Shown here: piece after piece, positions 12,060 through 23,700 of the stretch
Layout: each line of letters opens with the position of its first letter
Numbering within the stretch: the stretch's first letter is position 1
Assembly: GCA_022059125.1 (NCBI GenBank)
Contig: JAEUWY010000020.1
Span: 1,302,001-1,366,000 of the forward strand
Source of the DNA: Corynespora cassiicola
Taxonomy: Eukaryota > Ascomycota > Dothideomycetes > Pleosporales > Corynesporascaceae
Direction of reading: 5' to 3'
Length of the DNA: 64,000 nt
Notes under the pieces: model-generated
The model's input: the letters and a program-made list of their open reading frames with translations, nothing else
The model's database searches: none
What the model was told of the DNA's origin: nothing
Program-made: the position numbers and the translations under genes

Positions 12060-12687
12060 ATGTTGAACATGGCGTCCTCGGCAGCAGCGACCGTCTCCCA
12101 GCCCACACTCACTACCCTGGGGGCCCGCATCGCTCTAGCAGCAGCCGAACAGCATGCCATTAGAATAGGCGTACCAATGTGAATAACCCCACCGGGCCTT
12201 CCACAATAGGCGCAAGTTTTACTAAGATCTTACCAGGAACATCGCGATCGTAGATTCTTACACACACATACTCAGCTTCCTTAGGATGGATGGTGCCAGA
12301 ATAACCTCGGTCAACGCGGCGTTTGACAAGGCCTTCACGGCAGCCGGCCACCGCGTCCCCACCTCTGAACTCAAAGAAGACGTCTGGTCCGGAGGTGGGG
12401 CATTCGGCATCGGCGCGCGCATTTGCGCAATCGGCGGCGGCATCCCCATCATCGACGAGGATGGCTATATTCTGGGCGCCATAGGCTGCGCGACGGGAAC
12501 GTCGGAACAGGACGAGGAGGTCGCCATCAAGGGCAGGGATGCAGTGCTCGAGTATGTGAAGATGGACAGGGAAAGGGAAGTCGTGAGGGATTACATTGAG
12601 AGGGAAATACGGGTCAAGAGGGCGAGGCTCGAAGATACTCCGCCGTCGGATATGGCGGAGATGGTTCAGGCAGAGATCGCCGTCTGA
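12060..12687 (+). CDS. GlcG/HbpS-like (DUF336) protein
   Basis: Two exons (12060-12178, 12237-12687) joined by a 58-base intron with branch site TTACTAA and acceptor CCAG give 189 residues. The join restores the conserved core GVPMNIAIVDSYTHILSFLRMDGA, split after the first two bases of a Met codon; this is followed by the helix AFDKAFTAAGHR and the glycine-rich strand ICAIGGGIPIIDEDGYILGAIG, then GTSEQDEEVA. This is the DUF336 fold of bacterial GlcG (glycolate locus) and HbpS (haem binding). Its biochemical role in fungi is not established. It lies 1.1 kb downstream of glycerate kinase on the same strand and 128 bases tail-to-tail from the Baeyer-Villiger-type monooxygenase. The C-terminal 45 residues are charged and may lie outside the core fold. 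Confidence 0.85.
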
Positions 12688-12815
12688 GGGGCTTGGGAGG
12701 GTGTGGTAAGATTTCCATATCAAGGGAAACTGAGGAGGCTCCCTATTAATCGAAGAACGCTATGAACTACTGGGAGGGGAATATGGACATGTATGATTCA
12801 AACAAGTACTCGAGT

Positions 12816-14962
12816 TCAGCAATGCACGCCGCCAGCGAAGCTCTGTAACCTTTCGCCGTCGTGCCCATGTAACAATTTCTCAACTTCTTTCCTTTGCCGA
12901 CTGAGTACTTCCATCATCTCTGTTTGGTGTCTCTTCTGGAGGTCTGCATATAGTTGAAGGAGTTTCTCATGATCTAGAGTCGGGACTGACTTTTGGACCT
13001 GCTGACCAATTCCGCCCGTATCAGTGTCGAAGTATTGTATATTCAGGCCATCAAGGCAGTCGCTTTCCCTCCATTCTCTCAATAGCTTCAGGAAAGCTGG
13101 GCTTCCATGCGCGTACGTCGCGTTTCGTGCCGCCGAAAGCGATGGCTTGCCCTCGTTGTTGTAGTATCCAGGCGTGCATTCTCGAAAGAAATCTGCCCTA
13201 ATCTTAGCGCCCTCAACAATGGTTGTGCACCAGTCTTCTTCTGCTTTCTGCGACGGCTCTAGAGTTCGAATCCTCCGCTTCTTACTCTGCGCAATGACAT
13301 AAGCAAAGTGCCGCGCCTGCTCGCCGGTTACGTGCATGAAGTTGGGGGTGAGCGCTGCCTGGACTACCTGGACCCACATGCAGTTGGGAAACCCGCGGCT
13401 CGCCCAACCATGCAGAGTGCTAGCTCCGTCTCTCCATTTTTCGGTGATGGTCTGGCCGTTGCGTCCGTAGATCTCCATCCCTGTCTTGTGGGACCATTCG
13501 TTAGCCAACTCGAACCCAGTGGCGTAAATTAAACAGTCAAGCTCATATTCTATCCCATTGGCGACGACACCTTTTTCGGTGATTCGATCCACACCTTGAC
13601 CGGCCGTATCGATGAGGGAGACGTTCGGTCTATTGAACGTGTCCAAGTATTCGTCGTGGAAGCAGGGTCTCTTGCAGAATTGGTTGTACCACGGCTTCAG
13701 CTTTTCGGCGGTTGCCCTGTCTTGAACAACGTCGTCGCAGCGTTTACGTATCTGTTCCATCTTCTTAAAGTCTGCAAGCTGACGCTGTGCAGCTGCTTCC
13801 ACTGGATTCGAGACATCGACCTTGCGTGTGATGAGTTCTCTGATGATGTCTGTCCAGCCATCGGCGACCATGTCTTCCTCTTCCAGACCCCCGTTCACTA
13901 CACTATCAAAGTTGTCCATGCGCTTCTTTTGCCAGCCTTTAGTGAGACCCTCTGCCCATTCGGTATCCGTGGGACGGTTCCCGCGCACGTCAATTGACGA
14001 TGGTGTCCTTTGGAACACGTGTAGTTGCTTGCTCCATTCGCCGAGGTGAGGGACGATCTGAACGGCCGTCGCGCCGGTGCCGATTATGCCTACCCGCTTA
14101 TCTTGTAGTTTATGCAGGTTACCGAGAGGGTCGCCGCCAGTGTAATCAAAATCCCATCGAGAAGAATGGAAGCTTTTGCCCTTGAAGTCCTGGATGCCAT
14201 CCAAGCCAGGAAACTTGGGACGATGCAGAGGGCCTGCGGCAGGGATGATGAAACGCGATTTGATGACGTCCCCACGGGATGTTGAGGTTGTCCAAAGGGC
14301 TTCTTCCTCACTCCACTTCATGTGTTTGACCTCTGTCTGAAACAGTGCTCGCGAATAGAGGTTGAACTTCTCGCCAATCATGTGAGAATGCTCAAGTAAT
14401 TCTTTGGCATGAGCGTACTTCTCCGTGGGCATGTATCCAACTTCTTCGAGAAGTGGCATGTAGATGTAGGATTCGATGTCGCACTGGGCGCCGGGATATC
14501 GATTCCAGTACCTAGTCACCCGTTAACATCTGCGCACATGGTACAAGTAGCAACACAGGTCGCATACCATGTCCCACCAAATCCACCTGCCTTTTCGATG
14601 ATTCGAAAGTCATCTACGCCGGCCTCCAGCAGCCTGACTGCGACTACCTGGGCCCCATAGCCACCTCCCACGATCACCACTTCGGTCTCTTCGTGGATGG
14701 GATCCCTCTCGAATCCCGGCTCCACCCATGGATCCTTCAAATAATGGGACAGCTGACCATCAAGCAGAGTGTACTGCTCGACACCTTGGTTGCGCGCCAG
14801 TCGTTTGTCACGCTCTGCGAGATACTTCTCCTTTAGCGCAGCGGGATCGAATGGGAGAGAGGTTTCGTCTGATGCTTTCTCTCCAGTCTTGATATCGACT
14901 TGTTCCTTGGGAACGTCCGGAACAGGCACCTCCGAAATCTGGACTGAGGCCACTGCAGTCAT
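12816..14962 (-). CDS. Baeyer-Villiger-type flavin monooxygenase
   Basis: Two exons on the minus strand (14962-14568, 14511-12816) with a 57-base intron inside a Trp codon give 696 residues. After about 90 residues of N-terminal extension come the FAD site GGGYGA (99-104), the Baeyer-Villiger fingerprint FKGKSFHSSRWD at 241-252 (F-x-G-x3-H-x3-W-D, exact), and the NADPH site GTGATA (276-281). Such enzymes insert oxygen next to a ketone to give an ester or lactone, acting on steroids, cyclic ketones, hydroxyacetophenones or polyketides. I chose the first in-frame ATG (14962); a TATATA sequence lies near 15022, about 60 bases upstream. The FAD loop ends in GAQ where GGL or GGI is more usual. The substrate is unknown; its convergent neighbour is the GlcG-like gene. 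Confidence 0.92.
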
Positions 14963-16605
14963 GTTGCAATGTCTTCGTGCGTTTTGGGTACAGATGTCGT
15001 AACTGTCGTCTCCAAACACTATATATGCCTCGTTCGGCTTGCCACTCTTCAAAAGAATCACCCGCGGCTTCGCATCGCTGCCCTCACTTGGCCCTTGTAA
15101 ATTAGCTCCCCCGCCTTTGACATATCATCTGGAACTCGCAATGTGGTCATTACGTGCCCCCACGCCGTGTTGCGACCAAATCACGGTTAGGTTTCATGCC
15201 CTTTGGGGTAACCAGCCCGACGCCCGCATCATCTACTGCAAAGTTGCGGACGAACATCCGTACCAAGGTCGACTCGCTACCGAGGACCATCGACGACGTC
15301 AAGGATTCTCTCTCGGAGGCCTAATTTGCATTGTGCGCCTGATTTGCGACAGTTTGTGGGGTAGTTGGCGATCAACGATTAAGGCCATGCGACTCGCGTG
15401 GCTGCTTCGGGCGATCGAGGCACAGGACGGACCGCCTGACGCTGCAGATCCGGTACAGGCCGAGGACGACTGTCGCGCGCAAATCTCGACATCAAGAAAA
15501 GGGTCAATAACGATGGGCGCGAGGTCGAGACCGTCAGTCGGGGAAAAAGGAAAGGCTGCGAAATAGCGATGTGCGGTTTGCAGGCGTTGGGCTGTGCGGA
15601 CATTATGAGTGCGGGACTTGGAGATCCGGATGTGAAATCCACCGCGCATCTTCCGCGACGACAGCACAAGGCCCCAGTGTTTAAAATTCAGATGCGCGCA
15701 TTACGGGAGGAGACTACATCGGGACATTGATAAGATATGACGACTGCATACTTGAATTTTCGATTACCTGCATGCCCAGCACGTACGGGTTCGCGACGGC
15801 AAGCTACAGCTGAACAACGTTTGCACGCATAATATAATTCCGAAAGCATAAAGGAGAGCATGTTTTTCTATTCGAGGCTTGCTGAACAGCCAATGGTTGC
15901 TGCTTGCGAATCAGATCATCTATGCTGAACGGTGAAGATACAAATGATCAGCGACGTACTCCCATCGCTGGCAATCTAGGTACTACTGAAAGTTTCGCCA
16001 TCGATACCCAGTACTCTGGTTGGGCATATGGCGCTTGTGCCTGGCAACCCCCCTGGAATCTTCACCACCGGAAGGCGGCGCGAAATCATCCCCCAACACA
16101 CTCGTGCCTCTAACAGCACGCGATTGTGCGGAACGGCAGTCGGCAGAGTTCCCCATGTCGACTTTGCTGCGTCCAGTCATCTCAGGGCGCATACCTTGCC
16201 GTTTCAAATGTCCGGTCAGCCACCCCTGGCGCCCAATCATCACCAGAGGACCTATTGAGTTGCACACAGCGGCTTGCACCTTTGTTTAACTTTTGTACGA
16301 TTGTGGAGAAACATGTCACCATGTGGAAATAGACAGAGAAGGTAGGTGACAAATGGATTGTATGGGGCGTTCATTGAAGGGAAGGCAAATGTGAGGCAAA
16401 CAGGGCGCCACTGCAGTGCGCAATCACAGGCTATTGATCAGGGCAAATGAAGAGGAATTCGTGTGGATTCGTGAAAAAAAGTGCATAATGACAGCCAAAG
16501 GGGCCGTTCTATCAACAAGAAGCGTACTAAACAATGTACAAGGTGAGAAGTCAAAAAAGAAAGCCCAGCGATCAACACTGTCCTCCCGCTATGGGGGTGA
16601 GCCGC
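14963..16605. other. Gene-free stretch upstream of the BVMO gene
   Basis: About 1.6 kb. Longer open frames at 15039-15566 and 15299-15669 overlap each other on opposite strands, lack ATG starts or recognisable motifs, and I do not accept them. The segment 15700-16600 has mixed composition with nothing I recognise. Confidence 0.45.
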
Positions 16606-17268
16606 CTAAGCAAGATCGCAAGACCAGATGCCACCGGCTTGGGCGCATCCGATCTTAGAGTAGTCGGGGGAGGTCAGGATGTCGGCGTGGCCAGTGGAGG
16701 TGTAGTACCAGCCGGACGAAGCGCTGCTGCAAACACCGTCCATTCCGTTCATGTCGGGGCGCTCGCAAAGCCAGCCACCGACGAAGACCTTGTAGAACTC
16801 GTCGGGCTGTCCGGGAGCGAGGACCTGGGCCTTGGAGCCGTCGTTGAGCTGGTGAACCATTTGGCCGTTGCCGTCCTGGGCAGTCTTGAGGGCGTTGGCC
16901 TCGAGCTTGCCATCCTGGGTGAGCTGGCTCAGGCCAAGCTTGCCGCGCCATTCGTCGACAATGCCCATGTAGCCAGTAGAAGTGCTGGCCTTGGTCTCGG
17001 TGGGCTTCGGAGCCTCTTGCTCCTCCACGACAGGGGTGGGAGTGGTCTCGGGCTGGGGCTCAGGAGTGGGAGTGACGACAACAGGAGCTTCAACAGGAGC
17101 GGGCTCAGGCTGAGGAGTGGGCTCGGAAGGCTTGCCACCGACGTGAGTGACGACGCGGGTGTGGACAACAGTCTTGTAAACAACATTGCCCTGCCTGCGG
17201 TGGGGCGCCGGGGCAGCGAAAGCAGCGCCAGCAAGGGCGAGGAGAGAAAGAGCGATGGTGTTCTTCAT
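16606..17268 (-). CDS. Secreted CAP (SCP/PR-1) domain protein
   Basis: A single 220-residue exon. Residues 1-18 (MKNTIALSLLALAGAAFA) are a textbook signal peptide, followed by APAPHRRQG with a possible dibasic processing site (RR). Residues about 48-93 are a Pro/Glu/Thr/Val-rich linker, probably O-glycosylated. The rest is a divergent CAP domain: DEWRGKLGLSQLTQDGKLEANA, HQLNDGSKAQVLAPG, GWLCERP, then the terminal signature GWYYTSTGHADILTSPDYS, KIGCAQAGGIWSCDLA. Fungal CAP proteins of this type are secreted; some bind sterols or lipids. The usual catalytic-like second histidine region is weakly conserved. A TATAAA about 225 bases upstream fits a highly expressed extracellular protein. Confidence 0.87.
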   Translation of the reverse strand: MKNTIALSLLALAGAAFAAPAPHRRQGNVVYKTVVHTRVVTHVGGKPSEPTPQPEPAPVEAPVVVTPTPEPQPETTPTPVVEEQEAPKPTETKASTSTGYMGIVDEWRGKLGLSQLTQDGKLEANALKTAQDGNGQMVHQLNDGSKAQVLAPGQPDEFYKVFVGGWLCERPDMNGMDGVCSSASSGWYYTSTGHADILTSPDYSKIGCAQAGGIWSCDLA

Positions 17269-19654
17269 TTTGTTTGATTGGAGTATGAAAATCGGTTCGA
17301 CTTCGAAGTTGACGTGTTTATGAGTGAGTTGTTGATCTGTTGGTAACCGCTGGCGGATAACCTGTAAAGATTGAAGGGTCCCGAAGGATGGAATGAGTGT
17401 GAAGTTTGGAAAGAGTGAGTGCTTGTCGTAGTGACTGGATGTCGAAGTCGCAGACTTTGATGTGCAGAAATATAACCGGCTTTGTATGCGCCTTTATATC
17501 GATCGCTGGCCACACTGGGGGATGGGCCACCACTCTCCGCAGCTGCGCCTAAACCCATGTCACTAAACTTTGGGCGAATCCGGCGCCTGGGGCGTCCCGT
17601 AGTCACCCCTTCATTTTGCATGCACGATGCTGTCACGACAGACGGCCGTCTGCTCAAGCCACCCGGAGCACGTCTCGTGTTACTCGTCAAGTCCGCATGC
17701 TGAATGGTGGTCGAGGCTCCACGGACGCTCGCTTGACAGCGGAAGCGCAGGGGGTGGAAATAACGCGTAAAAAACGAACTCGGCGCCCTGAATAAGCGGT
17801 ATCCCATTCTTGTGATTTGTGAAGAGCCCCTGTTGAAAGTGACTTGCACAGGGGGAACGACAGCGGCGATGCGCCGGCACAGGGGTAGATCACCAAGTCA
17901 CTGACAATCTCCGACCGTTTAGGACAAGCAAGCGACACCACGGACGTTCAAGCATCGGACTAGAGCCGCATCTGTACAAGAAGCATACATGATTGGCTCC
18001 ACAATCCGGATAGGGCTGCGGCTTCCGCCAGGGCGAGCGTTTCAGGCACACAGGCCTCCCCTAGCTCAGAAGAGGAAAATTCACTCTGTAAGCTCTGTAC
18101 CTTTTCTGCTCTGCAGGCCGCGTTTCAGCCACATCTGCTCAACAGTTGCTGGATGTGGAGAAGCTTGAAGATCTCGGAAGAAAAAGATGAATGTTGAACA
18201 TCCGGGTGCGCCCCGCCTGCTGCCGGGCCACGCAAGCCAGAATGTTCGAGACTCGCAGCCCCTGTGTTGGCAAGACATAAAAAGAGGGGAGCGAAAGCTT
18301 TGTCCGTGGTCGACAAGGACAACGGGCACTTGTGAGAAATGAAAATGATGAAAACACGCCAGATGGCAAGGCCTGGAGGGTCCTGGGGCAAAGCAGCCTG
18401 CTGACAGCTGCCAGCTGCCATGCCGCCAAGAGGACCAGTCGGACCGCATGCACAGCAACAAAGAAACTTCCGGTGGTGTTGGTTTTTGCGGGCGCCCGAT
18501 ATCCCACCATGTCATCGGCTTCGATCATCAATGCAGGTACCATCCGGTGTTGCCTGACCGGTGCTGAATGTCTTCCGCTAAATGTTTCGTTTACCCTCTT
18601 GTTTGCCTCCGCGGCGAACCGTTTTCCCAGATTCTGGTCAGCTTACTAAAGCGCTAGCAGTTGCACGGACAAGAGTTTGGGCGGAGTCCAGGACCACCGT
18701 CCCATGCCAGGCCTGACGGACAGAAACATCCGCGGCACATGCGAGGTGCCGTGTAACAAGGACACCCTCCGCTGTCTTGATTTTCGCTCCGCCGTTCCAC
18801 GACGTTCACAATGGAAGTTTATTCGCACCTTTGATTGTTTCCGCCTTGTCTCGAGCACCCAACTTTTCCGTTGGGCGTCGCTGGGGTTCTTACAGCCCTC
18901 CACGTGTGCCTGTTTGCTTCGGCAAACTTACGCGAAGAGGGCGTGTTACGTTAGGACCCACAATCTCTCCAGATACACCCTCTCAATGGCTTTGTTCGGC
19001 ACGTTTCTATTAATCATCTCACTGCGAGTCTGATCCTGGACACCACCTTTTTTCCTTGTTTTCTTTTCTTCACACACACGATCGGATGATCGGAAGGCAC
19101 ACTACTGCGGTAATGCTTGGACTTGATCATGGAAAGATTCTTTACCTACCTTCCACTCTCCGCGGCTGTATGGCGACTTCGCCATGATCAACCCTCCAAA
19201 GAGTGATCGTTTGGGCACAACTTTTGCACCTAGACTTACTCCCAGTGGCAAAAAAAGTCCCCTCGAAAAGGCCTTCTCCTTTGTCAATTGTCAACTCCAA
19301 AAAAGCTCTTCGAAGGCCATCGTGTTCGGCGGTGAAAACCTCAATACGTAGACTAACCATACCAAGTATATCAATTCGCAAATCAGTCACAAGCATACAT
19401 GTGCTCCACAGGCTAACCTTAGTCCATCCTTCGCATCCTCGACGTCGGATGCTCTGCCAGCATATAGAATTGTCAGATCGCGATCTTGAGCACCCGTACA
19501 AGCCGTACAAAAGGCTGTCTAAGTCTATAGGTAGTTGAAATGATTTCTTGCCCACAACCGCAGCTCCCCGTTCCATGGCTGTACTCTTCAGCCAAAATCC
19601 AAACCCCCGATCCTCGCCGAAGAAGCACCACCACCCCAAGGCCAAGAAGCGACA
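17269..19654. other. Divergent intergenic region, CAP gene / SET-domain gene
   Basis: About 2.4 kb. The 500 bases next to the CAP gene are its leader and promoter. The remainder carries several overlapping open frames on both strands (for example 18139-18543 and 19142-19738), none with motifs, and none with frame-keeping introns that I could find. A pyrimidine-rich tract at 19047-19078 (CTTTTTTCC, TTTTCTTTTC) may belong to the SET gene promoter. Confidence 0.45.
17493..17498 (-). promoter_or_regulatory. Candidate TATA box of the CAP gene
   Basis: On the minus strand the bases read GATATAAAGG, 225 bases before the CAP gene start codon. The leader between them is rich in TC and CA. Position and context suit a fungal TATA box, but no transcription start can be seen. 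Confidence 0.4.
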
Positions 19655-20788
19655 ATGAGCATCGAACACGTGGATACGAATGGCACCTCCAACGGCACCA
19701 ACCATAATGGACAGCATCATTCTAACGGCTCTGCCCAAGAAAGATCAAATGGCGACGCCCAAAGCGGGCTCGCAAATGGTGATGCGAACAAGGCCGAAGA
19801 TGCGCGTCACCTCATTGAGGTCAGGGACACCCCAGATGCAGGTTTAGGTGTATTCGCCCTTGGCCGCATTCCTCGCGGAACCCGGATCCTATGTGAGCCG
19901 TTACTGCTGGCTCTCAATGGCGGCGAAGACCCAAGAGAAATACTGAACGTCTTCAGCAAGCTATGCTCTGCGGACAAAGCGCGATACATGCAATTGCATC
20001 CCTTCGCGCCGCCCGTCCGCAAGGATAAAGTTAGGCAGTATATGAAAAAGAAATGGGACCAGCTCGACGACTGGGAACGCAAGGTCATTGGCATATACGA
20101 TGCCAATAGCTTCGAAGTCGGTGTGTTCCACCTGCCAAGTCGTATCAACCACTCGTGCATCCCAAATGTGCATTATGAATTCAATCCAGAGATCGAGAGG
20201 AGCACATTCCACGCAGTCAGTGACATTGAAGCGGGCGCTGAGTTGTTGATCTCGTATATCAACGGGGGAAACCGTACGAAGGCGTGGCGCCAGCCGAAGC
20301 TCGACCAGTGGGGATTCGTATGCCAATGTGCAGCCTGTGGAGATGATGAGGAGGGCAAAAAGAGGGAGGCACGGAGGAAGGAGATGTACGACTTGGACCA
20401 GAAGCTTGCAGTGCAGAGTGCATATGGTACACAGATGACCCCTATGCAAGCGCTCAAGACCGCGACCAAGTTGGCGAGTCTGCAGATGGCTGAAGGCATC
20501 GCGAACCGCGAGCTGAGAGTCTCGTAAGTTGGCCAGTAGCTCTTTGCGCAACGCCTAGCCATTTTCTAACCATCGCCTAGATATCATGACGCGGCCAGGT
20601 ACAGCCTCGAGATCAAAAATGTCAAGATGGCTCTCCTTTGGGCAGAGAAGGAGCGCGATCATGAGCGTATTTGCTTAGGCGAGGACCATCCCGTGTTCAA
20701 GGCTGTCTCTGCGCGAGTGGGTCTGCTCAAGGACATTGCCGAGGGTCGTGTTCAGTTCGACAAGTCTTTCTTGGAATATTTTGAATGA
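19655..20788 (+). CDS. SET-domain protein, SMYD-like lysine methyltransferase
   Basis: Two exons (19655-20523, 20581-20788) with a 57-base intron (GTAAGT, branch TCTAAC, CTAG) give 358 residues. After an Asn/Gly/His-rich N-terminus (1-45) comes the SET domain: DAGLGVFALGRIPRGTRIL, RINHSCIPNVHYEFN (N165-H166 cofactor-binding motif, residues 163-177), GAELLISYI with the catalytic-type Tyr201, and a post-SET CxCxxC zinc site (C223, C225, C228). Members use SAM to methylate lysines in histones or other proteins. There is no MYND finger, so it is one of the short fungal SET proteins; a cytosolic or nuclear location is likely. The C-terminal helical tail on exon 2 (ALLWAEKERDHERICLGEDH) resembles the tetratricopeptide-like tail seen in this group. 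Confidence 0.87.
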
Positions 20789-23700
20789 CACCGCTTTCGC
20801 ACCAAGACCCGCGGACCAGAGTTGCAGGTAGAAAAGGGGCAATACGATGTTTTGCCAAGTACTTTTTATTTACACACCCACTGTTATTTGATTTCATGCG
20901 ATCTTCACAACTGCTTCCGGATCTCAACTTAAGATGGGGAATTAAGAACATCGATGAGATTGGGCGTTCTTGGGCATCCCTGTATCGCGCTTCATGGTAA
21001 TGACTTGGAGCTTGGCTCACGACAAGTCTAGATAATGCGCCGAAGGCCGCAAAAGCTTTGATGTCATTTGGAACATTTCGCAAGACATTCGCAAGAGCAA
21101 CATACCGATCTTGATGGTGTTCAAGAGGTATTAATAGCCCGCATTCACTGACTCGTGATTGTTGACAAAGCCGGAGAGTCCGGATCGACGTTCGGGGCGC
21201 AGCAACGGCGAGGTGCCTCCGAACGGCATGGATGCACCGGCTTTCAAGTCCGAGATGCGAACCCGAAATCGAAACATCTCCATCGCTCTCCAAGGGGAAG
21301 CTTGCCATTTACTCTTTCAGTTCTATATAAAGGCTGGCTATATAAAAAAAAACACGGCCATCGTCACAAGAATGGAAGTTTTTTCAGAATATCTTCATAT
21401 AATGAACCTACGACGCCTGCTAGCTTAAGCTCGTTGCCACGTCCCCATTTTCTAGGGAGAAGATGGGGAAAAGGTTCTTCTTTCACGTCTGGCGATAATT
21501 CAAAAACTATTATTAACCCCAGCATAGATTGTCTGCCTCGTTTAAAACACACCCCCTCGGGTTGTTTCCTTTCCCATTTCATCACCCTCAGTCTAAGATC
21601 GTTGGATACACTTGCTTTGATAATAAGTTCACAGGCTACTATGAGTTCCTAACAAATCTAGCTGTGTTAACAGCAGAGTACAATTCATGCTCGAACTTGG
21701 ACAACTGTTTGCCCTAATTCCTAGCCTCTGGAGACGCGGTGCTGCTTGCAGCTATCGTCTACATACTCATGCTTATTCACATGATGATCAGAATACTAAA
21801 GAGAAGAAACGACTAAGCGATAATCCATTTTCTACATCAAATAATTCTAAGCACTAAGTTCTATCAGCCAGAATGAACGCAGCTGTTCCAGTTCCCGAGG
21901 TATGACGCGACTATTAATCATTGATGAATGATTACTTTTTTTTGCGAACCCGTTCCAGTGCAACCAAGTGTCGCTCCTTCAGTTGTGCATTCTTGCCTTG
22001 CTGTGTTAACCGGACGGAGCCGAGGTTCTTTTTTGTGGCAGATCGTGTTTGAAAGGACTCCCTGAGCCTAAATTATGTTAAAAAGACAGATATCGCGCTT
22101 TTTGCGCTCGCTCTTCTATCGCGCGAGAAAAGTATAATTTTGCTCAAAGACGGTCGCATTGGTTTCCACCGAAATAACTAATCTTCGCTCATTATTATGA
22201 ATATCTCGGAATTCTAGTAATGTGCGCCATGCTCCATGCTCTATGCTCCGTGCCCTATGCTCCATGCCATACTGTTCATGATGATTTGCTGAGCACATGA
22301 GAACAAAATCTAAAAACTTGCGGTGCTGCAATTATTTCCGGAGGTGATGTCCACAATGGTGTTTTCTGCTATGACAGAAAGCCAGCGTTTCAGGACTCAC
22401 GTATAAGAGTTATCATCCGAGCCTCTTGGAGGAAATGAATTGGCCATGTGTCTGAGCAACTGAATATCACAGTCGTTATCGAACCGGAGAAATCTGCTTC
22501 ACATATATAAAGGCGAGCTGAACCAGTATACTTGAAACATATGTACCCAATGATCAGCTGGATGCAGAGATACTGACACATTAAAACAGTATCAGTAGGA
22601 CTTGAACGTATATGTTTGGTTTTCGCAGATTTCCCCTGCGATTAAGGTGTGTTATAGATCGCATGATGGCTTATAGTCGTGAGATATGCGTTGAAGTAAA
22701 TCGTCAGTGCCAACATCCCACATGGCTGAGATCTGTGTCTCTTCGAGCATTTGAAAAGTCAAAATAGATGATTGAAATGATTGAATGATCGATTATTATG
22801 CATTTTGCACTGGATCATAGTTTCGAGGTTCTATCTCTACCTAAATGTTTGGATTTGCTTCAAAATATGTTAGCTAGTTGGTAAAAACAGAGGGCAATAT
22901 CTAGCATTATGTTCGATATTGGATTAAGCGTTTTCTCTATTCTTTGTAGAGTAAATAGCATGGGCGATAGAAACTTGTAAAGGTACCAAGGGTCTCTGCC
23001 ATTCTTTTGGCGTGATCAAAATCTTGGAGTCTTGACCTTCAAATATTTGTTTTAACTATTGCGCTGTCGACGTTCCCCGATTTTGGGAACCCTATAATTT
23101 TAGACTAGCCTTCTGACATGTAACTACCGCTTAAAATACACATACATAGAGTCTGACCAACTTCTTAGAATGTAAGAATGTGCATCTGCCCGAAATCTAT
23201 ATCACATAGCTGGAGCTTTTGTTCGTGAGACAATCCTTGAATGCACTATAGGGGTAGCTTCAAAGTTGGCGAATCGTCTACACTGTATACTTTCTGTCAC
23301 TTGAACCAATATCAGTGTTGATACTGATAAGAAGAACTCTTGTTGTATCTACTTAGCTAATAAGGGCTCTCATTTCACCACCGCGTATGTGCATTCCAAT
23401 AACACAACACCAAATAACGGGTATATTGTAATCCTAACACAGAACACACATTTTTAGCTTAAGATGAAGACATATAGAGTTTGTTTGAATGCGGCATTGT
23501 AGTACTAGAAATTTTACTACAGTGTGAAGAATGCAAGTGGGTACATCCTTGTTTGCACTACCACTAGATAAAGTAGAAGCTAGGGCCATGTCTTCAAGAA
23601 GTATGAGATGTCGATTGACTTTTGGCTTTGTACCACGTGCTTCAGCTCCATCGCGACGTTTCAAGCACTCTCGCACTCATCTCCTGAATGTTGCTAGCAA

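Noticed and set aside
15039..15669. Overlapping open frames on both strands (175 and 122 codons)
   Set aside because: No ATG start on the longer frame, no motifs, opposite-strand overlap, and no frame-keeping introns.
16534..17277. 247-codon open frame on the plus strand
   Set aside because: It is antisense to the CAP-domain gene, whose signal peptide, linker and CAP motifs are clear; the plus-strand frame has no motif and results from biased codons.
17265..17849. 194-codon minus-strand frame just upstream of the CAP gene
   Set aside because: It covers the probable TATA box and leader of the CAP gene, and begins with a non-ATG codon; probably chance.
21300..21360. Pair of TATATAAA-like boxes as a promoter
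   Set aside because: No gene follows within a reasonable distance, and A/T-rich DNA here gives such boxes by chance.
23311..23331. Inverted repeat TATCAGT/ACTGATA as a transposon end or terminator
   Set aside because: Only seven base pairs with a short spacer in AT-rich DNA; no partner copy or target duplication seen.
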